Positions 1 through 9,244 of a stretch of DNA of 64,000 bases are shown here, piece by piece. The DNA is from Streptomyces sp. NBC_01304 (GTDB taxonomy: Bacteria; Actinomycetota; Actinomycetes; Streptomycetales; Streptomycetaceae), in NCBI RefSeq assembly GCF_035975855.1, contig NZ_CP109055.1:7564001-7628000 (forward strand). The letters run 5' to 3'. Made by a program: the position numbers and the translations under genes. The stretch's first letter is position 1. The number at the start of each line of letters is the position of its first letter. The notes under the pieces are model-generated. The model searched no databases. It had not been told where the DNA came from and saw only the letters and a list, made by a program, of their open reading frames with translations.

Positions 1-1371
1 ACCATCTACGCCGACAAGGCGAACAAGGGCGAGTGGTTCAACCCGGACGGCACGCGCTACACGGAAAAACCGGCGCCGCTGGAGAGGTCCGCAGACCAGC
101 GGGCTGCGGCCGGGGATGAAGCGGCGAAGCCGCGAGAGCCTGCCCTGGTGGGCGCGACCGCACGCGCCGGGGAAACCTCTGCCCACACCGGAGACGGCTT
201 CGAGCCGGGAGCTGCCCGCGGGGCTGACGACGGCGCGGGCGCTGCCCGTGACCTGACCTCTGGGCGCACGGGCGATGCCAGCTCCGGGCAGCAGGCCGGA
301 CGTGGACAAGGCGGAGACAACGGTATTCCGACTCGCTCGGGTGGGTCAGGCGGTGGCCTCGATGGTCCAGGGCACGGCGGCGATGACGCGCTGGGCAATG
401 CTGGGCCGGCTGACGATGCCGCACGCGACGCTGGCGATGGTGCTGCTGATCAGGCAGACGCAGGCAGCGGGCCAAGCCGTGACGGGGGCCGCCAGCTCAC
501 CGTCGAAGAGTTGAGGGAGATCCGTGACGAACATGTCCGGCTGGCAAATGAGAACCCGGACTGGTTCAAGGATTACTACCGCACCAATGAGCAGCAGACT
601 AAAGCGTGGCGTCGGGACATCTATGCGAAGTACGAAGGGGACTACCTCACCGAGTTGACCAAGGATGCGAGCGGAAAATGGGTCGCTAAGCATGACATGG
701 CATATGGGGTGCCAGAGACCCGTTTCAATCCGACCCCCTACTCGCGTGAGTCAGCCCCAGATCAGGTGCAGACCCACCTCGATGATGTATCAACAATCCG
801 TCGCCAGGGAATGGAACTGACTGCCGCGGAAAAGGCGTACAAGAAGAACCCTTCTGCGGAGAATCTCGACGCCGTGCAGCGAGCCCGGGAGGCTTTGGGC
901 GGCCGGGCAAATAACAGCAAGTTGGGCGAAAGGCTCGGAGAGGATGCCGCCAGGTATCATGTTGTGCCGCAGCACTTCGATGATCCAAAGTGGATCGAAC
1001 TCCCCAAGACGCCTAACGGCGCAGATGCATTCGATCAACTCTGGGAGCTAAAGAATGACGAGCTTGTCATTGCCGAGGCGAAGGGTCCCAAGGCAGACCT
1101 AGACTGGCGGCAGGGGCAAGTCATTAAGGATGGCGTGAAAGTGCCGTCAGGCAAGATGGTCAAGCAGGGGACTTTGGAGTACGCCGAGACTATTTGCGCG
1201 GAAATGCTTGACCGGGCCGCTCGTTCACCCAGGGATGCACGACTTGCCCTTCGGATCCTAGAAGCCATTGAGAATAAGAAGTTGCATTACGTTATGATCA
1301 AAGCCAACGAGAATACGGGTAAGTATTCGGGCGCTATGCTGGAACACCTAAAGCTCTTTGAAGGAGAGTAA
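1..1371 (+). CDS. Polymorphic toxin, C-terminal part, REase-like tip (5' end outside window)
   Basis: The reading frame is open from base 1, so this is the 3' end of a longer gene. The first ~160 residues form a low-complexity Gly/Ala/Asp-rich linker. A globular C-terminal domain follows, with PD-(D/E)xK nuclease hallmarks: an Asp in a 'FDQLW' stretch, then 'ELVIAEAKG' carrying the ExK motif, then a Q-containing helix. Polymorphic toxins exported by type VII secretion commonly carry such tips as DNases. The immunity gene starts directly after the stop codon and secretion genes follow, which fits. The tip is less GC-rich than its surroundings, as expected for swapped toxin tips. The N-terminal trafficking domain is not visible, so the route of export is inferred. 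Confidence 0.75.
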   Translation, partial: TIYADKANKGEWFNPDGTRYTEKPAPLERSADQRAAAGDEAAKPREPALVGATARAGETSAHTGDGFEPGAARGADDGAGAARDLTSGRTGDASSGQQAGRGQGGDNGIPTRSGGSGGGLDGPGHGGDDALGNAGPADDAARDAGDGAADQADAGSGPSRDGGRQLTVEELREIRDEHVRLANENPDWFKDYYRTNEQQTKAWRRDIYAKYEGDYLTELTKDASGKWVAKHDMAYGVPETRFNPTPYSRESAPDQVQTHLDDVSTIRRQGMELTAAEKAYKKNPSAENLDAVQRAREALGGRANNSKLGERLGEDAARYHVVPQHFDDPKWIELPKTPNGADAFDQLWELKNDELVIAEAKGPKADLDWRQGQVIKDGVKVPSGKMVKQGTLEYAETICAEMLDRAARSPRDARLALRILEAIENKKLHYVMIKANENTGKYSGAMLEHLKLFEGE

Positions 1372-2235
1372 GTGGCCACGAATATTCCCCGCCACGCCTT
1401 CCCTACGGACGACGCGGCCGAAGGTGTGGAGGTGCTCGATGAGACAGTCGATTGGATCCTTGAACGCCTAGGGCGATCGGACGTTGCCCGTGGCCAAGCT
1501 CTGAGCACCATGGTGACCCGGGCGAAGTCACACTGCGCACTGGATCCGTTGGCCGGGAAGATTGAGAGCTGGCAGGCTTGGGTTGCCGCCATGCAGACCG
1601 GGTCGTCCTTGTTTGCTGCGGTGACTACCACGGAAGAAGATGTGCAGTGCCGCATCGCGGGTGAAGCGCGGACCATCCCCGCTTTGAGGCCACAGTCCTA
1701 TACGGACGCTGGGAACTGGGTTACCTCTTTCTACCTCGCCTTGATTTGCCGCGAACAGGAACGTCTCAATCAGTTGGCGCGGGTCCCGATCTCCCTGCTG
1801 CGAGAGTCCGGGGCCGTCTTTGACGAGTACATCTATGCGTGGGTCGATGCGCTGCAGAGGTACTGGCTTGGTGAGCCCGAGGTGATGGAGAAGCTCGCGG
1901 AAGCCTTCGATGGTACTGATCCTCAAGCTGCTCACGTCGCCGATAATGAACTGCTCCTGAAGATCTTGTATCCCCCGCTTGAGCTGTTCCACCGCTACCT
2001 GCGCCAGGACCACGTGAAGTTCAACCAGGCACTGGTCGATGCACTCACGTGGCACAAGGAGTACTGGACGGGCGACGAAGCTCGCGAGATGAGCAGCGCA
2101 GGGCTCGTCGCTCTTGGCCCACTAGCTCTGGCCTGCCTCGCCCGCGAGGCTGGCTTTCCTATTGAGGTCGAGTCGGAGTACCTGCCTAAGGCTCTGTTGG
2201 AGTTCGCCTGGGCAGGCGAACTCGACACATGGTGA
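1372..2235 (+). CDS. Imm49 family immunity protein
   Basis: GTG start immediately after the toxin TAA, so the pair is almost certainly translationally coupled. The 287-residue helical protein resembles the actinobacterial Imm49 family as I remember it: an N-terminal 'HAFPTDDAAEGVEVLD' region, 'HCALDPLAGKIESWQAWVAAMQ', 'ESGAVFDEYIYAWVDALQ' and a C-terminal 'GFPIEVESEYLPKALLE'. Members are cytoplasmic antitoxins found beside polymorphic toxin genes. The presumed role is to bind and block the REase-like tip upstream. There is no signal peptide and no membrane segment, consistent with protecting the producer from inside. Confidence 0.8.
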   Translation: MATNIPRHAFPTDDAAEGVEVLDETVDWILERLGRSDVARGQALSTMVTRAKSHCALDPLAGKIESWQAWVAAMQTGSSLFAAVTTTEEDVQCRIAGEARTIPALRPQSYTDAGNWVTSFYLALICREQERLNQLARVPISLLRESGAVFDEYIYAWVDALQRYWLGEPEVMEKLAEAFDGTDPQAAHVADNELLLKILYPPLELFHRYLRQDHVKFNQALVDALTWHKEYWTGDEAREMSSAGLVALGPLALACLAREAGFPIEVESEYLPKALLEFAWAGELDTW

Positions 2236-2266
2236 GCCCCGTGAACCTCACGGGCAGGCGCTAGCT

Positions 2267-2542
2267 GTGGGTGCGCAGGAGTACGACAGTCAGTTGCTGG
2301 AGTCGGTGTCGGTTCGGCGTCGGCGGATGCGTGATGCGTTTCTGTTCGGGAGTGAGCGGGGGCGGCGGTCTGTTGATGAGCGCATCGGCAAGGTGTTTGC
2401 CGGGATTGTGATTGCCGCAGTGCTGTGTGCGGGGTGTGTGGGGTGGTCGTTCATTTCTGAACGGTTGATCGGGAAGTCGCCGTACGGGCCGTCTGTGCAG
2501 CAGCCCACTTCTCCGTCCTCTGATTCCCCTTCTCCCCGATGA
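2267..2542 (+). CDS. Small single-pass membrane protein of the type VII locus
   Basis: A 91-residue protein starting at GTG 2267. It has a charged N-terminal cytoplasmic stretch rich in Arg, one hydrophobic segment at about residues 43-63, and a short Ser/Pro-rich outer tail. It lies between the immunity gene and eccD on the same strand and ends 13 bp before eccD. The topology (short basic inside, one TM, small outside) recalls the membrane anchor of EccB without its large domain, but I see no sequence basis for that assignment. Function unknown; probably a small partner of the secretion complex. Confidence 0.6.
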   Translation: MGAQEYDSQLLESVSVRRRRMRDAFLFGSERGRRSVDERIGKVFAGIVIAAVLCAGCVGWSFISERLIGKSPYGPSVQQPTSPSSDSPSPR

Positions 2543-2555
2543 TAGGTTCGAACGC

Positions 2556-3929
2556 GTGGTGAGTATGGGGGTAGTGAGGCCGGCGGACCGGGTGGGATTG
2601 AGCCGGGTCACGCTTGTTGGCGAGCGTCGGCGAATTGATCTAGTGCTGCCCTCGGACGAACCCATCGGCCGGCTGTTGCCGGAAGTGCTGCGGCTCCTGG
2701 ACGACGAGGTTGCGGCGCGTCCCGTGCCGCGGCATCTGGTGACTGCGGATGGCTCTGCTCTGCGCTACGACAGCACGCTGGCGTCGGCCGAGGTGGCCGA
2801 CGGTGCGGTGCTGCGGCTAGTGCGAGTGGAGGATGCGCCGTCTGCTCCTGTGGTGCATGACGTCACCGACGAGGTGGCGGAGGACCTGGGACTGCGTGCC
2901 TGGCGGTGGCGGCCGGGAGCGCGTCGGGTGACCGCGGGGGCCGCGGTACTTCTGTGGGCTTTGGCCGCCGGTGTTCTGGCGCGCGGCGAGTTCGCGTTGG
3001 CGACCGTTGCACCCGTTCTGCTCGTGGTGGCTGCCGTGGCAGCGGTCGGCGGTGCCCTGTGCGGGCGGGCCGGACAACGTGGGCTGGCCACCACCTTGAT
3101 CGTGACCGGCGGGGTCCTAGCGGTGCTGGGGGCGTGGACGCTGGCCGATGCGCAGGCATGGTCTGGCATGGCACGGCTTGCCGGGATTTGCGGCGCGGTG
3201 ACGATGGCGTTGTTGCTGCTGGGCTGGTTCTCGCCGCTTGGGCGCGGTGGGCTGATCGGCGCCGGAGCGGTTGCCGCGGTCAGTCTCTGCTGGGGCGGTA
3301 TCGCGGCGTTGCAGGCCGGAGCTTCTGCGGCGGGTGAGCAGGCCCGCGTGGGCGCGGTGCTCGCTGCAGTTTCGCTGGTTGCACTGGGACTGCTGCCCAG
3401 GGTGGCGCTGATGGCCTCCGGACTATCCGGGCTGGATGACCGCCGGTTGGGCGGGACTTCAGTGAGCCGGCATGACGTGGGCAGTGCGCTGACGGCCACC
3501 CACCGCGGGCTGGTACTTGCCACGATCGTCGCCGCCGTTTCAGCGGCCGCTGCCGGAGTCTTCTTGCTGCGGACGCCGACGGCGTGGACGGTGCCCCTGG
3601 CGGTGATTGTCGCGGTGGTGCTGTGGCTGCGGGCGCGGGCCTTCCCTCTGATCGCCGAGGTTGTGGTGCTGCTGGGCGCGGCGAGCGTCGTTGGCCTGGA
3701 GCTTCTCAAGGTGTGGCTGGAACGTGCGGGCAGCGCGTTGGGGCCGCTGGTGGTGATGGCCGCTGTGGTGGTAGTCCCGATGGTGGTGTTGGCGGTGCAG
3801 CCTGCTGAGCATGTACGGGTGCGTTTGCGCCGGTTCGGGGATCTGCTCGAGACGGTGGGCGTGATTGCTCTGTTCCCGCTGGTCATCGGTGTGTTTGGTG
3901 TGTACGGGCGTTTGCTCGACAGTTTCTGA
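2556..3929 (+). CDS. eccD: Type VII secretion integral membrane protein EccD
   Basis: The N-terminal ~85 residues form a ubiquitin-like (YukD) domain: 'LSRVTLVGERRRIDLVLPSDEPIGRLLPEVLRL' motifs followed by 'DGAVLRLV'. About 11 hydrophobic segments follow from residue ~120 to the C-terminus. This ubiquitin-like plus 11-TM architecture and the 457-residue length are the hallmarks of EccD, which lines the membrane channel of the ESX/type VII machine. It is followed by a MinD-like gene and eccC on the same strand. The GTG-GTG start follows a weak ribosome site; GTG 2556 is used here, though 2559 or ATG 2565 are possible. Confidence 0.88.
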   Translation: MVSMGVVRPADRVGLSRVTLVGERRRIDLVLPSDEPIGRLLPEVLRLLDDEVAARPVPRHLVTADGSALRYDSTLASAEVADGAVLRLVRVEDAPSAPVVHDVTDEVAEDLGLRAWRWRPGARRVTAGAAVLLWALAAGVLARGEFALATVAPVLLVVAAVAAVGGALCGRAGQRGLATTLIVTGGVLAVLGAWTLADAQAWSGMARLAGICGAVTMALLLLGWFSPLGRGGLIGAGAVAAVSLCWGGIAALQAGASAAGEQARVGAVLAAVSLVALGLLPRVALMASGLSGLDDRRLGGTSVSRHDVGSALTATHRGLVLATIVAAVSAAAAGVFLLRTPTAWTVPLAVIVAVVLWLRARAFPLIAEVVVLLGAASVVGLELLKVWLERAGSALGPLVVMAAVVVVPMVVLAVQPAEHVRVRLRRFGDLLETVGVIALFPLVIGVFGVYGRLLDSF

Positions 3930-3974
3930 TCGGGTGAGCGTGCGGCCCTGCTGGGCTTGGAGGGGAATGCGGCG

Positions 3975-5237
3975 ATGGCTGGAGGCGACTGGCAGCGAGA
4001 CGTGCTGCGCGAGTTGAAGCAGGCCGGCAATGAGCAGCAGCCGGTCGAACCGACCAAGACCGTGCAGCTCGTACGGAAGCCGTCGGGCATGCCTGATGTG
4101 GCGCCCGCCGCCCCTCAGCCTGCTGCACCCGCGCCCGTACCGGCACCTGGATCCGATCCGCGGGCGGTCGAGCGGACAACCCCGTCTCCGGCGCAGGCTC
4201 CGGTGCCGCAACCTCCAGCGCAGGTCGACCCTCGCACCGCCACGCCGGTCCCTCAGCCGCGTACGGCCGCACGCCCGGCCGCCAGGCCCACACCCCGCGA
4301 TCCGCGTGTGCCGATGCCGACCCCGGAGTCGGTGCCCACGGTCGACCCGCGCCTGGCCGCGGCCCTGTCTCGCCCGGTGCGTGGCGACTCGGCTGCCCGG
4401 CGCACCGGGCGCTCTCTGCGCCAGCTGACTGCCTCTGCCTCTCAGGAGGTGGCCGAGCAGACCCGGCTGGCTAGGGAGGTGCAGCAGCCGGTGACCACGG
4501 GCCGGGTCATCGCGGTGACCTCGATCCGTGGCGGTGTCGGTAAGACGACGGTCTCGGCTTTGTTGGCCCGTACCTACAACCACTACCGGCACGACCCGGT
4601 CCTCGCCCTTGAGGCGGACGCCGCGCTGGGCACCCTGCCGGTGCGTCTCGGCGCGGAGACGGTGCGCTGGTCGTGCACCGACCTGGCCGGGATCCTTGAA
4701 CCTTCGATGTTGCTTACGGATGTGACTGGCTATCTGGTGCCGGTCACCGACGGCGGATGGTTGCTGCCCGCCGGGCAGGGGCGGATCGGGCCGCCGCTGG
4801 ATGTGGCGACGTATCGCACTGTGAGCCTCGCGCTTCGCCGCTACTTCGGGGTGACCGTGGTGGACTGTGAGTCGCTGCCCGGTGATGTGGCGCGCACCGC
4901 GATGGCCACCGCGCACGCCCGCGTGGTGGTCGCCCCGGTCACCGCGGAGGGCGTCAACGGCACTCGTCAGGTCCTGGACTGGCTGGCCCGTCTGCCCGAG
5001 CCGACGCTGGCCCACACCGTCGTCGCCCTGTCGGAGAGCTCCCCGCACATCCGCCTCGATGTGAAGGCCGCCATCGGATACCTGCGGGAGACCGGGGTGT
5101 CCGTGGTGCATGTGCCTTACGACCGGCATCTCGGCGCGGGCGGCCCGGTCATCAACTCGATGCTTTCCCAGGCGAGTCGGCAGGCCGCCGCGCAACTGGC
5201 CGCCGAAGCCTTGCAGTTCGCGGTGAGGACACCATGA
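3975..5237 (+). CDS. MinD/ParA-like ATPase with proline-rich N-terminus, type VII-associated
   Basis: Start at ATG 3975, about 8 bp after an AGGGGA ribosome site; an in-frame TTG at 3957 is less likely. Residues ~1-170 are Pro/Ala-rich and disordered. A P-loop domain of the SIMIBI/MinD class follows, with 'TSIRGGVGKTT' at about residues 182-192 and switch-like 'DCESLPGDVARTA'. The deviant Walker A motif normally reads KGGVGKT; the signature Lys is Arg here. Such proteins with disordered N-termini recur in actinobacterial ESX loci (EspI is one), where they may link nucleotide state to assembly or regulation. The gene overlaps eccC by 4 bp, so the two are translationally coupled. Confidence 0.8.
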   Translation: MAGGDWQRDVLRELKQAGNEQQPVEPTKTVQLVRKPSGMPDVAPAAPQPAAPAPVPAPGSDPRAVERTTPSPAQAPVPQPPAQVDPRTATPVPQPRTAARPAARPTPRDPRVPMPTPESVPTVDPRLAAALSRPVRGDSAARRTGRSLRQLTASASQEVAEQTRLAREVQQPVTTGRVIAVTSIRGGVGKTTVSALLARTYNHYRHDPVLALEADAALGTLPVRLGAETVRWSCTDLAGILEPSMLLTDVTGYLVPVTDGGWLLPAGQGRIGPPLDVATYRTVSLALRRYFGVTVVDCESLPGDVARTAMATAHARVVVAPVTAEGVNGTRQVLDWLARLPEPTLAHTVVALSESSPHIRLDVKAAIGYLRETGVSVVHVPYDRHLGAGGPVINSMLSQASRQAAAQLAAEALQFAVRTP

Positions 5238-8200
5238 CCCAGCAGCTCATGCATCGGCCGGCCCGCTCCACCCGGCCACCGGCCCCCACGCAGGCGCGCA
5301 CCATCGAGTCACCGCCGAACCTCCCCGAGGGAAAGATCGGCAACGCGGCGACCGCCCTGCTGCCGATGGCCGGAATCATGGGTTCGGTCGTGATGATGAC
5401 CGTCATCCGCAACAGTCAATTCGCCGCGATCGGTGCGATCGTGCTGGTCTTCGCGCTGCTTGGCGCGGTGGCGCTGTTCGTGTCGCAGCGCGGCAAGGCG
5501 CAGCGCACCCGCCGCACCCAGCGAGAGCGGTACCTGGAGTACCTCGAGGAGATACGCGAGGAGCTCAGCACCGCCGAACGCGAACGGCGCGAAGAGGCCC
5601 GGCTGCTCAATCCCGCGCCGGCTGCCCTGTACGACATCGTGCGTGACCCAGCCCGAGTCTGGGAGCGGCGCCGCCTGGACGCGGACTTCCTCGCCGTCCG
5701 TCTCGGCACCGGGCAAGTCCCGGTGCAGCAGCTGACGATCGGGCAGAGCGGCGGCAGCGTCATGACGCCACCAGATCCGTTCATGCTCAACGAAGCCCAC
5801 GCGCTGCTCGCCCGCTACACCTCCACCAGCGCCTTCCCACTGACCGTGCCGCTGGACCGCGCGGGGAACGTCACCATCATCGGCCAGGACCGCGAGGCCG
5901 TGCTGCGCGTGGCCCGCGCCTTGGTGGTGCAGACCGCCGCGCTGCACGCTCCCGGCGATGTCGCCCTCGCTCTCGGCGTCGCGGGCGACAGGATCAGCGA
6001 ATGGCAGTGGGCCAAGTGGCTGCCGCACGTGCTGGATACGGACCAGATGGACGGGCCTGCCCCGGCGCGGCGGATCGCGCCAAGCATGGGCCAGCTGGCC
6101 GACCTGCTGCGGACGGATCTGCGACGCCGCGCTTCCTACGCCGCAGAAGTGCGCCGCGGTCTGTCCGACCACCACGCTCTGAAACTCGCCGACCGGCTCC
6201 TCGTGGTCAGCGACGAGCACGGCCACACTGCGGCCGAACTGCCCCGCCCCGATGCGGCCGTTGGGCTCGCAGACATGGGTGTCACCGTGCTGCACCTGCT
6301 TGAACAGCAGGTGCATGAGCCGGACCAGGTCTCGGTGCGTATCACCGTGGACGGGGACCGGGTACAGGTGGAGGGCCTGCGGGCGCCGGTTGCGGGTGCG
6401 GCTTCGGCGTACGGCATCGCGGATGATGTGAGCGTCCCAGGCGCCGACGGGCTGGCGCGGATGCTCGCGCCGCTGCGGCTGTCGGCGGAGTCGGTCGAGG
6501 ACGGCACGCCGGTGGCCGGGGCGGTGGACTTCCCCGGGCTGCTGCACGTCGATGATCCGGCTGCTCTCGACCTGGCCCGCCTGTGGGCTCAGCGGGGTGA
6601 GCGGGATTTTCTACGTGTCCCGATCGGCGTCGACGACCGCCATCAGCCCGTCCTGCTCGACCTGAAGGAATCCTCCGAGCTCGGCATGGGCCCGCACGGC
6701 CTGTGCGTCGGGGCGACCGGCTCCGGCAAGAGCGAACTGCTACGCACTCTCGTCCTGGCCCTGGTCGCCACGCACGCGCCGAAGGACCTGGCGCTGGTGC
6801 TGGTCGACTACAAGGGCGGCGCCACCTTCGCGCCGTTCAACCAACTCCCGCACGTCGCCGGGATGATCACCAACCTGGAGAACCAGGCCGGCCTGGTCGA
6901 ACGGGTCCACACCAGCCTCGCCGGGGAGGTCAAGCGACGCCAGCAGGTCCTCAAGGACGCGGGTAACGTCGCCGACATCGGCCACTACACCGCCCTGCGC
7001 GAGCAGAAGCCCGAACTGGCTCTGGACCCGTTGCCGCATCTGTTCGTGGTGATCGACGAGTTCGGTGAACTGCTCACCGCCAAGCCCGACTTCATCGACC
7101 TGTTCCTGTCCATCGGCCGGATCGGGCGTTCCATCGGCGTGCACCTGCTGCTGTCCAGCCAGCGCATCGAGGCCGGCAAGCTCAAGGGCCTGGAGACCTA
7201 CCTCTCCTACCGGCTCGGCCTGCGCACCTTCTCCGCGGACGAGTCGCGCACCGTGCTGGACACCACCGACGCCTTCAACCTGCCGCCGCTGCCGGGCTTC
7301 GGCTATCTGAAGGTCGACACCTCGACATACGAACGCTTCAAGGCCGGATACGTCTCCGGCGCCTACCGCGGCCCCGCCCTGCGCGAGAAACCCAAGGACG
7401 AGCCGCTGGCCTGGCCCTATCCCACCTTCAACACCCTCGGCAGCGCCGATGCTGCGGTGACCGACGAGCCGGCGATGCGGGAGCGGGAGACCGGCCCGAG
7501 CGTCATGTCGGTCATGGTCGACCAACTCGCCAAGGCCGCCGACCCGGTGCGCCGCATCTGGCTGCCACCACTGCCCGACGCGATCTCCTTGGACGCCGCC
7601 GCGGGTCCGCTGGATGTGTCTCCGCGCGGGCTCCACCTCACTCGGCGCCCCGGCCCCCTGCAAGTGCCGCTCGGGATCCTGGATGATCCGGCCAAGCAGT
7701 GGCAGGGCCTCTACAGCCTGGACCTGACGGTCTCCGGCGGGCATGTGGCGCTCATCGGTGGCCCTCAGTCCGGCAAGACCACTACCCTGCGCACCCTCGC
7801 CTTGTCTCTGGCTCTGACGCACACCCCGCGCGAGGTCGCCCTCTACGGACTCGACTTGGCCGGCGGCGGACTCGCCGCGCTCGCCAATCTGCCGCACGTG
7901 GGTGGCATCGCCGGGCGCGCCAACCACGAGCGGGCAGCCCGCACCGTCGCTGAGGTCCGCACGATGCTGAATGAGCGCGAGGAACTCTTCCGGACGCACG
8001 GTATCGACTCCGCCGAGCAGCTCCGCCACCTGCGCACCCAGGGCAAGCTCCCCGAGCTGACTGCCACGGACGTGGTCTTGCTGATCGACGGGTTCGGCGC
8101 CCTGCGCGATGAGTTCGCCGATCTTGAGGACGACATCAACGATCTCCTCAAGCGTGGCGGCGGCTACGGCATCCACGTGGTGGCCGGCATGCTCCGCTGG

Positions 8201-9244
8201 AATGACGTACGCATCGCGACTCAGGCTTTGTTCGGCACCCGCGTCGAACTACGCCTCAACGACTCCGGCGACTCCTCCATCGACCGCAAGCTCTCGGAGA
8301 CCCTCAGCGCGGACGAGCCCGGCCGGATCCTGACTGACGGCAAGCTCTTCGCGCACGTCGCCTTGCCTCGCATCGACGGCCGAACGAGCACCGGCGACCT
8401 TGCCGCGGTCCTGGAGGCGGCGGCGGCCTCGGTGCGTGCTACCTGGCACGGCGATCTCGCGGCCCCGGTACGGGTGTTGCCCACCCAGCTGGCTGCGGAC
8501 AGGCTGCCGGGCCTCGCGGCCGAACCACGCCGTGTCCCCATTGGCGTCGACCAGGACGTCCTCGCCTCGGTCACGTTGGATCTGGAAGGTGTCGACCAGC
8601 ACCTGCTGGTCCTCGGCGACAGTGAGTGCGGCAAGACCAACCTGCTCAAGCTGATCGTCGAACAGCTCACCGCCCGCTACAGCGACGAGGAACTGGTCTT
8701 CGGTGTCTTCGACCCGCGCCGCGGACTGCGCGGCCTGGTCCCCGAGCCCTACCGCGGCGGCTACGCCTACAACACCAACCTCGCAGGCGCCTTGGCCACC
8801 GGCATCACCACTGAACTGGCCAAGCGCATGCCGGACGAGAGCGTCAACCACGACACTCTCACCGACCTGTCGATCGGCTTCACCGGGCCGCGCATCGTCA
8901 TCCTCATCGACGACTACGACATCCTCACCACCGCGAACCAGCAGCCCCTGCAGCCCTTCTTGCCCTACATTTCCTCGGCCCAGGACATCGGCCTGCACTT
9001 CGTCCTCGCCCGCCGCGTCGCCGGCCTGTCTCGCGCCCTGTACGAGCCGTTCCTGACCACGCTGCGGGAATCCGGCACCACGGCCCTGCTCATGACCGGC
9101 GAGCGCACCGAAGGACAGCTCTTCCCCGGCCTGTACGCCAGCCAGCAGCCGCCCGGCCGCGGCACCCTCATCCGCCGCGGGCGCCGCCACCAGCTCATCC
9201 AGACCGCCCTCGCCCCCAACACGCAGGAAGCACCGCGCTCGTGA
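5234..9244 (+). CDS. eccC: Type VII secretion ATPase EccC (FtsK/SpoIIIE, three ATPase domains)
   Basis: The 1336-residue motor has two N-terminal membrane segments (about residues 37-80) followed by three FtsK/SpoIIIE ATPase modules. The P-loops are 'GATGSGKSE' near residue 495, 'GGPQSGKTT' near 842 and 'GDSECGKTN' near 1128. Walker B-type strands are visible in each ('FVVIDEF', 'VVLLIDGF', 'IVILIDDYD'). This equals a fused EccCa-EccCb, the cytoplasmic motor that recruits WXG100 and other substrates. The gene overlaps the MinD-like gene upstream by ATGA, and its stop overlaps the next gene's GTG start. All three P-loops keep the GKS/T core, so none looks obviously dead. Confidence 0.93.
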   Translation: MTQQLMHRPARSTRPPAPTQARTIESPPNLPEGKIGNAATALLPMAGIMGSVVMMTVIRNSQFAAIGAIVLVFALLGAVALFVSQRGKAQRTRRTQRERYLEYLEEIREELSTAERERREEARLLNPAPAALYDIVRDPARVWERRRLDADFLAVRLGTGQVPVQQLTIGQSGGSVMTPPDPFMLNEAHALLARYTSTSAFPLTVPLDRAGNVTIIGQDREAVLRVARALVVQTAALHAPGDVALALGVAGDRISEWQWAKWLPHVLDTDQMDGPAPARRIAPSMGQLADLLRTDLRRRASYAAEVRRGLSDHHALKLADRLLVVSDEHGHTAAELPRPDAAVGLADMGVTVLHLLEQQVHEPDQVSVRITVDGDRVQVEGLRAPVAGAASAYGIADDVSVPGADGLARMLAPLRLSAESVEDGTPVAGAVDFPGLLHVDDPAALDLARLWAQRGERDFLRVPIGVDDRHQPVLLDLKESSELGMGPHGLCVGATGSGKSELLRTLVLALVATHAPKDLALVLVDYKGGATFAPFNQLPHVAGMITNLENQAGLVERVHTSLAGEVKRRQQVLKDAGNVADIGHYTALREQKPELALDPLPHLFVVIDEFGELLTAKPDFIDLFLSIGRIGRSIGVHLLLSSQRIEAGKLKGLETYLSYRLGLRTFSADESRTVLDTTDAFNLPPLPGFGYLKVDTSTYERFKAGYVSGAYRGPALREKPKDEPLAWPYPTFNTLGSADAAVTDEPAMRERETGPSVMSVMVDQLAKAADPVRRIWLPPLPDAISLDAAAGPLDVSPRGLHLTRRPGPLQVPLGILDDPAKQWQGLYSLDLTVSGGHVALIGGPQSGKTTTLRTLALSLALTHTPREVALYGLDLAGGGLAALANLPHVGGIAGRANHERAARTVAEVRTMLNEREELFRTHGIDSAEQLRHLRTQGKLPELTATDVVLLIDGFGALRDEFADLEDDINDLLKRGGGYGIHVVAGMLRWNDVRIATQALFGTRVELRLNDSGDSSIDRKLSETLSADEPGRILTDGKLFAHVALPRIDGRTSTGDLAAVLEAAAASVRATWHGDLAAPVRVLPTQLAADRLPGLAAEPRRVPIGVDQDVLASVTLDLEGVDQHLLVLGDSECGKTNLLKLIVEQLTARYSDEELVFGVFDPRRGLRGLVPEPYRGGYAYNTNLAGALATGITTELAKRMPDESVNHDTLTDLSIGFTGPRIVILIDDYDILTTANQQPLQPFLPYISSAQDIGLHFVLARRVAGLSRALYEPFLTTLRESGTTALLMTGERTEGQLFPGLYASQQPPGRGTLIRRGRRHQLIQTALAPNTQEAPRS

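Noticed and set aside
2541-2560. Possible second attachment site (GGTTCGAAC) for the tRNA-Val island
   Set aside because: Only nine bases resemble the T arm; the flanks do not match tRNA-Val.
6740-8176. A 478-residue minus-strand frame within eccC
   Set aside because: Shadow of the ATPase gene; no motif.
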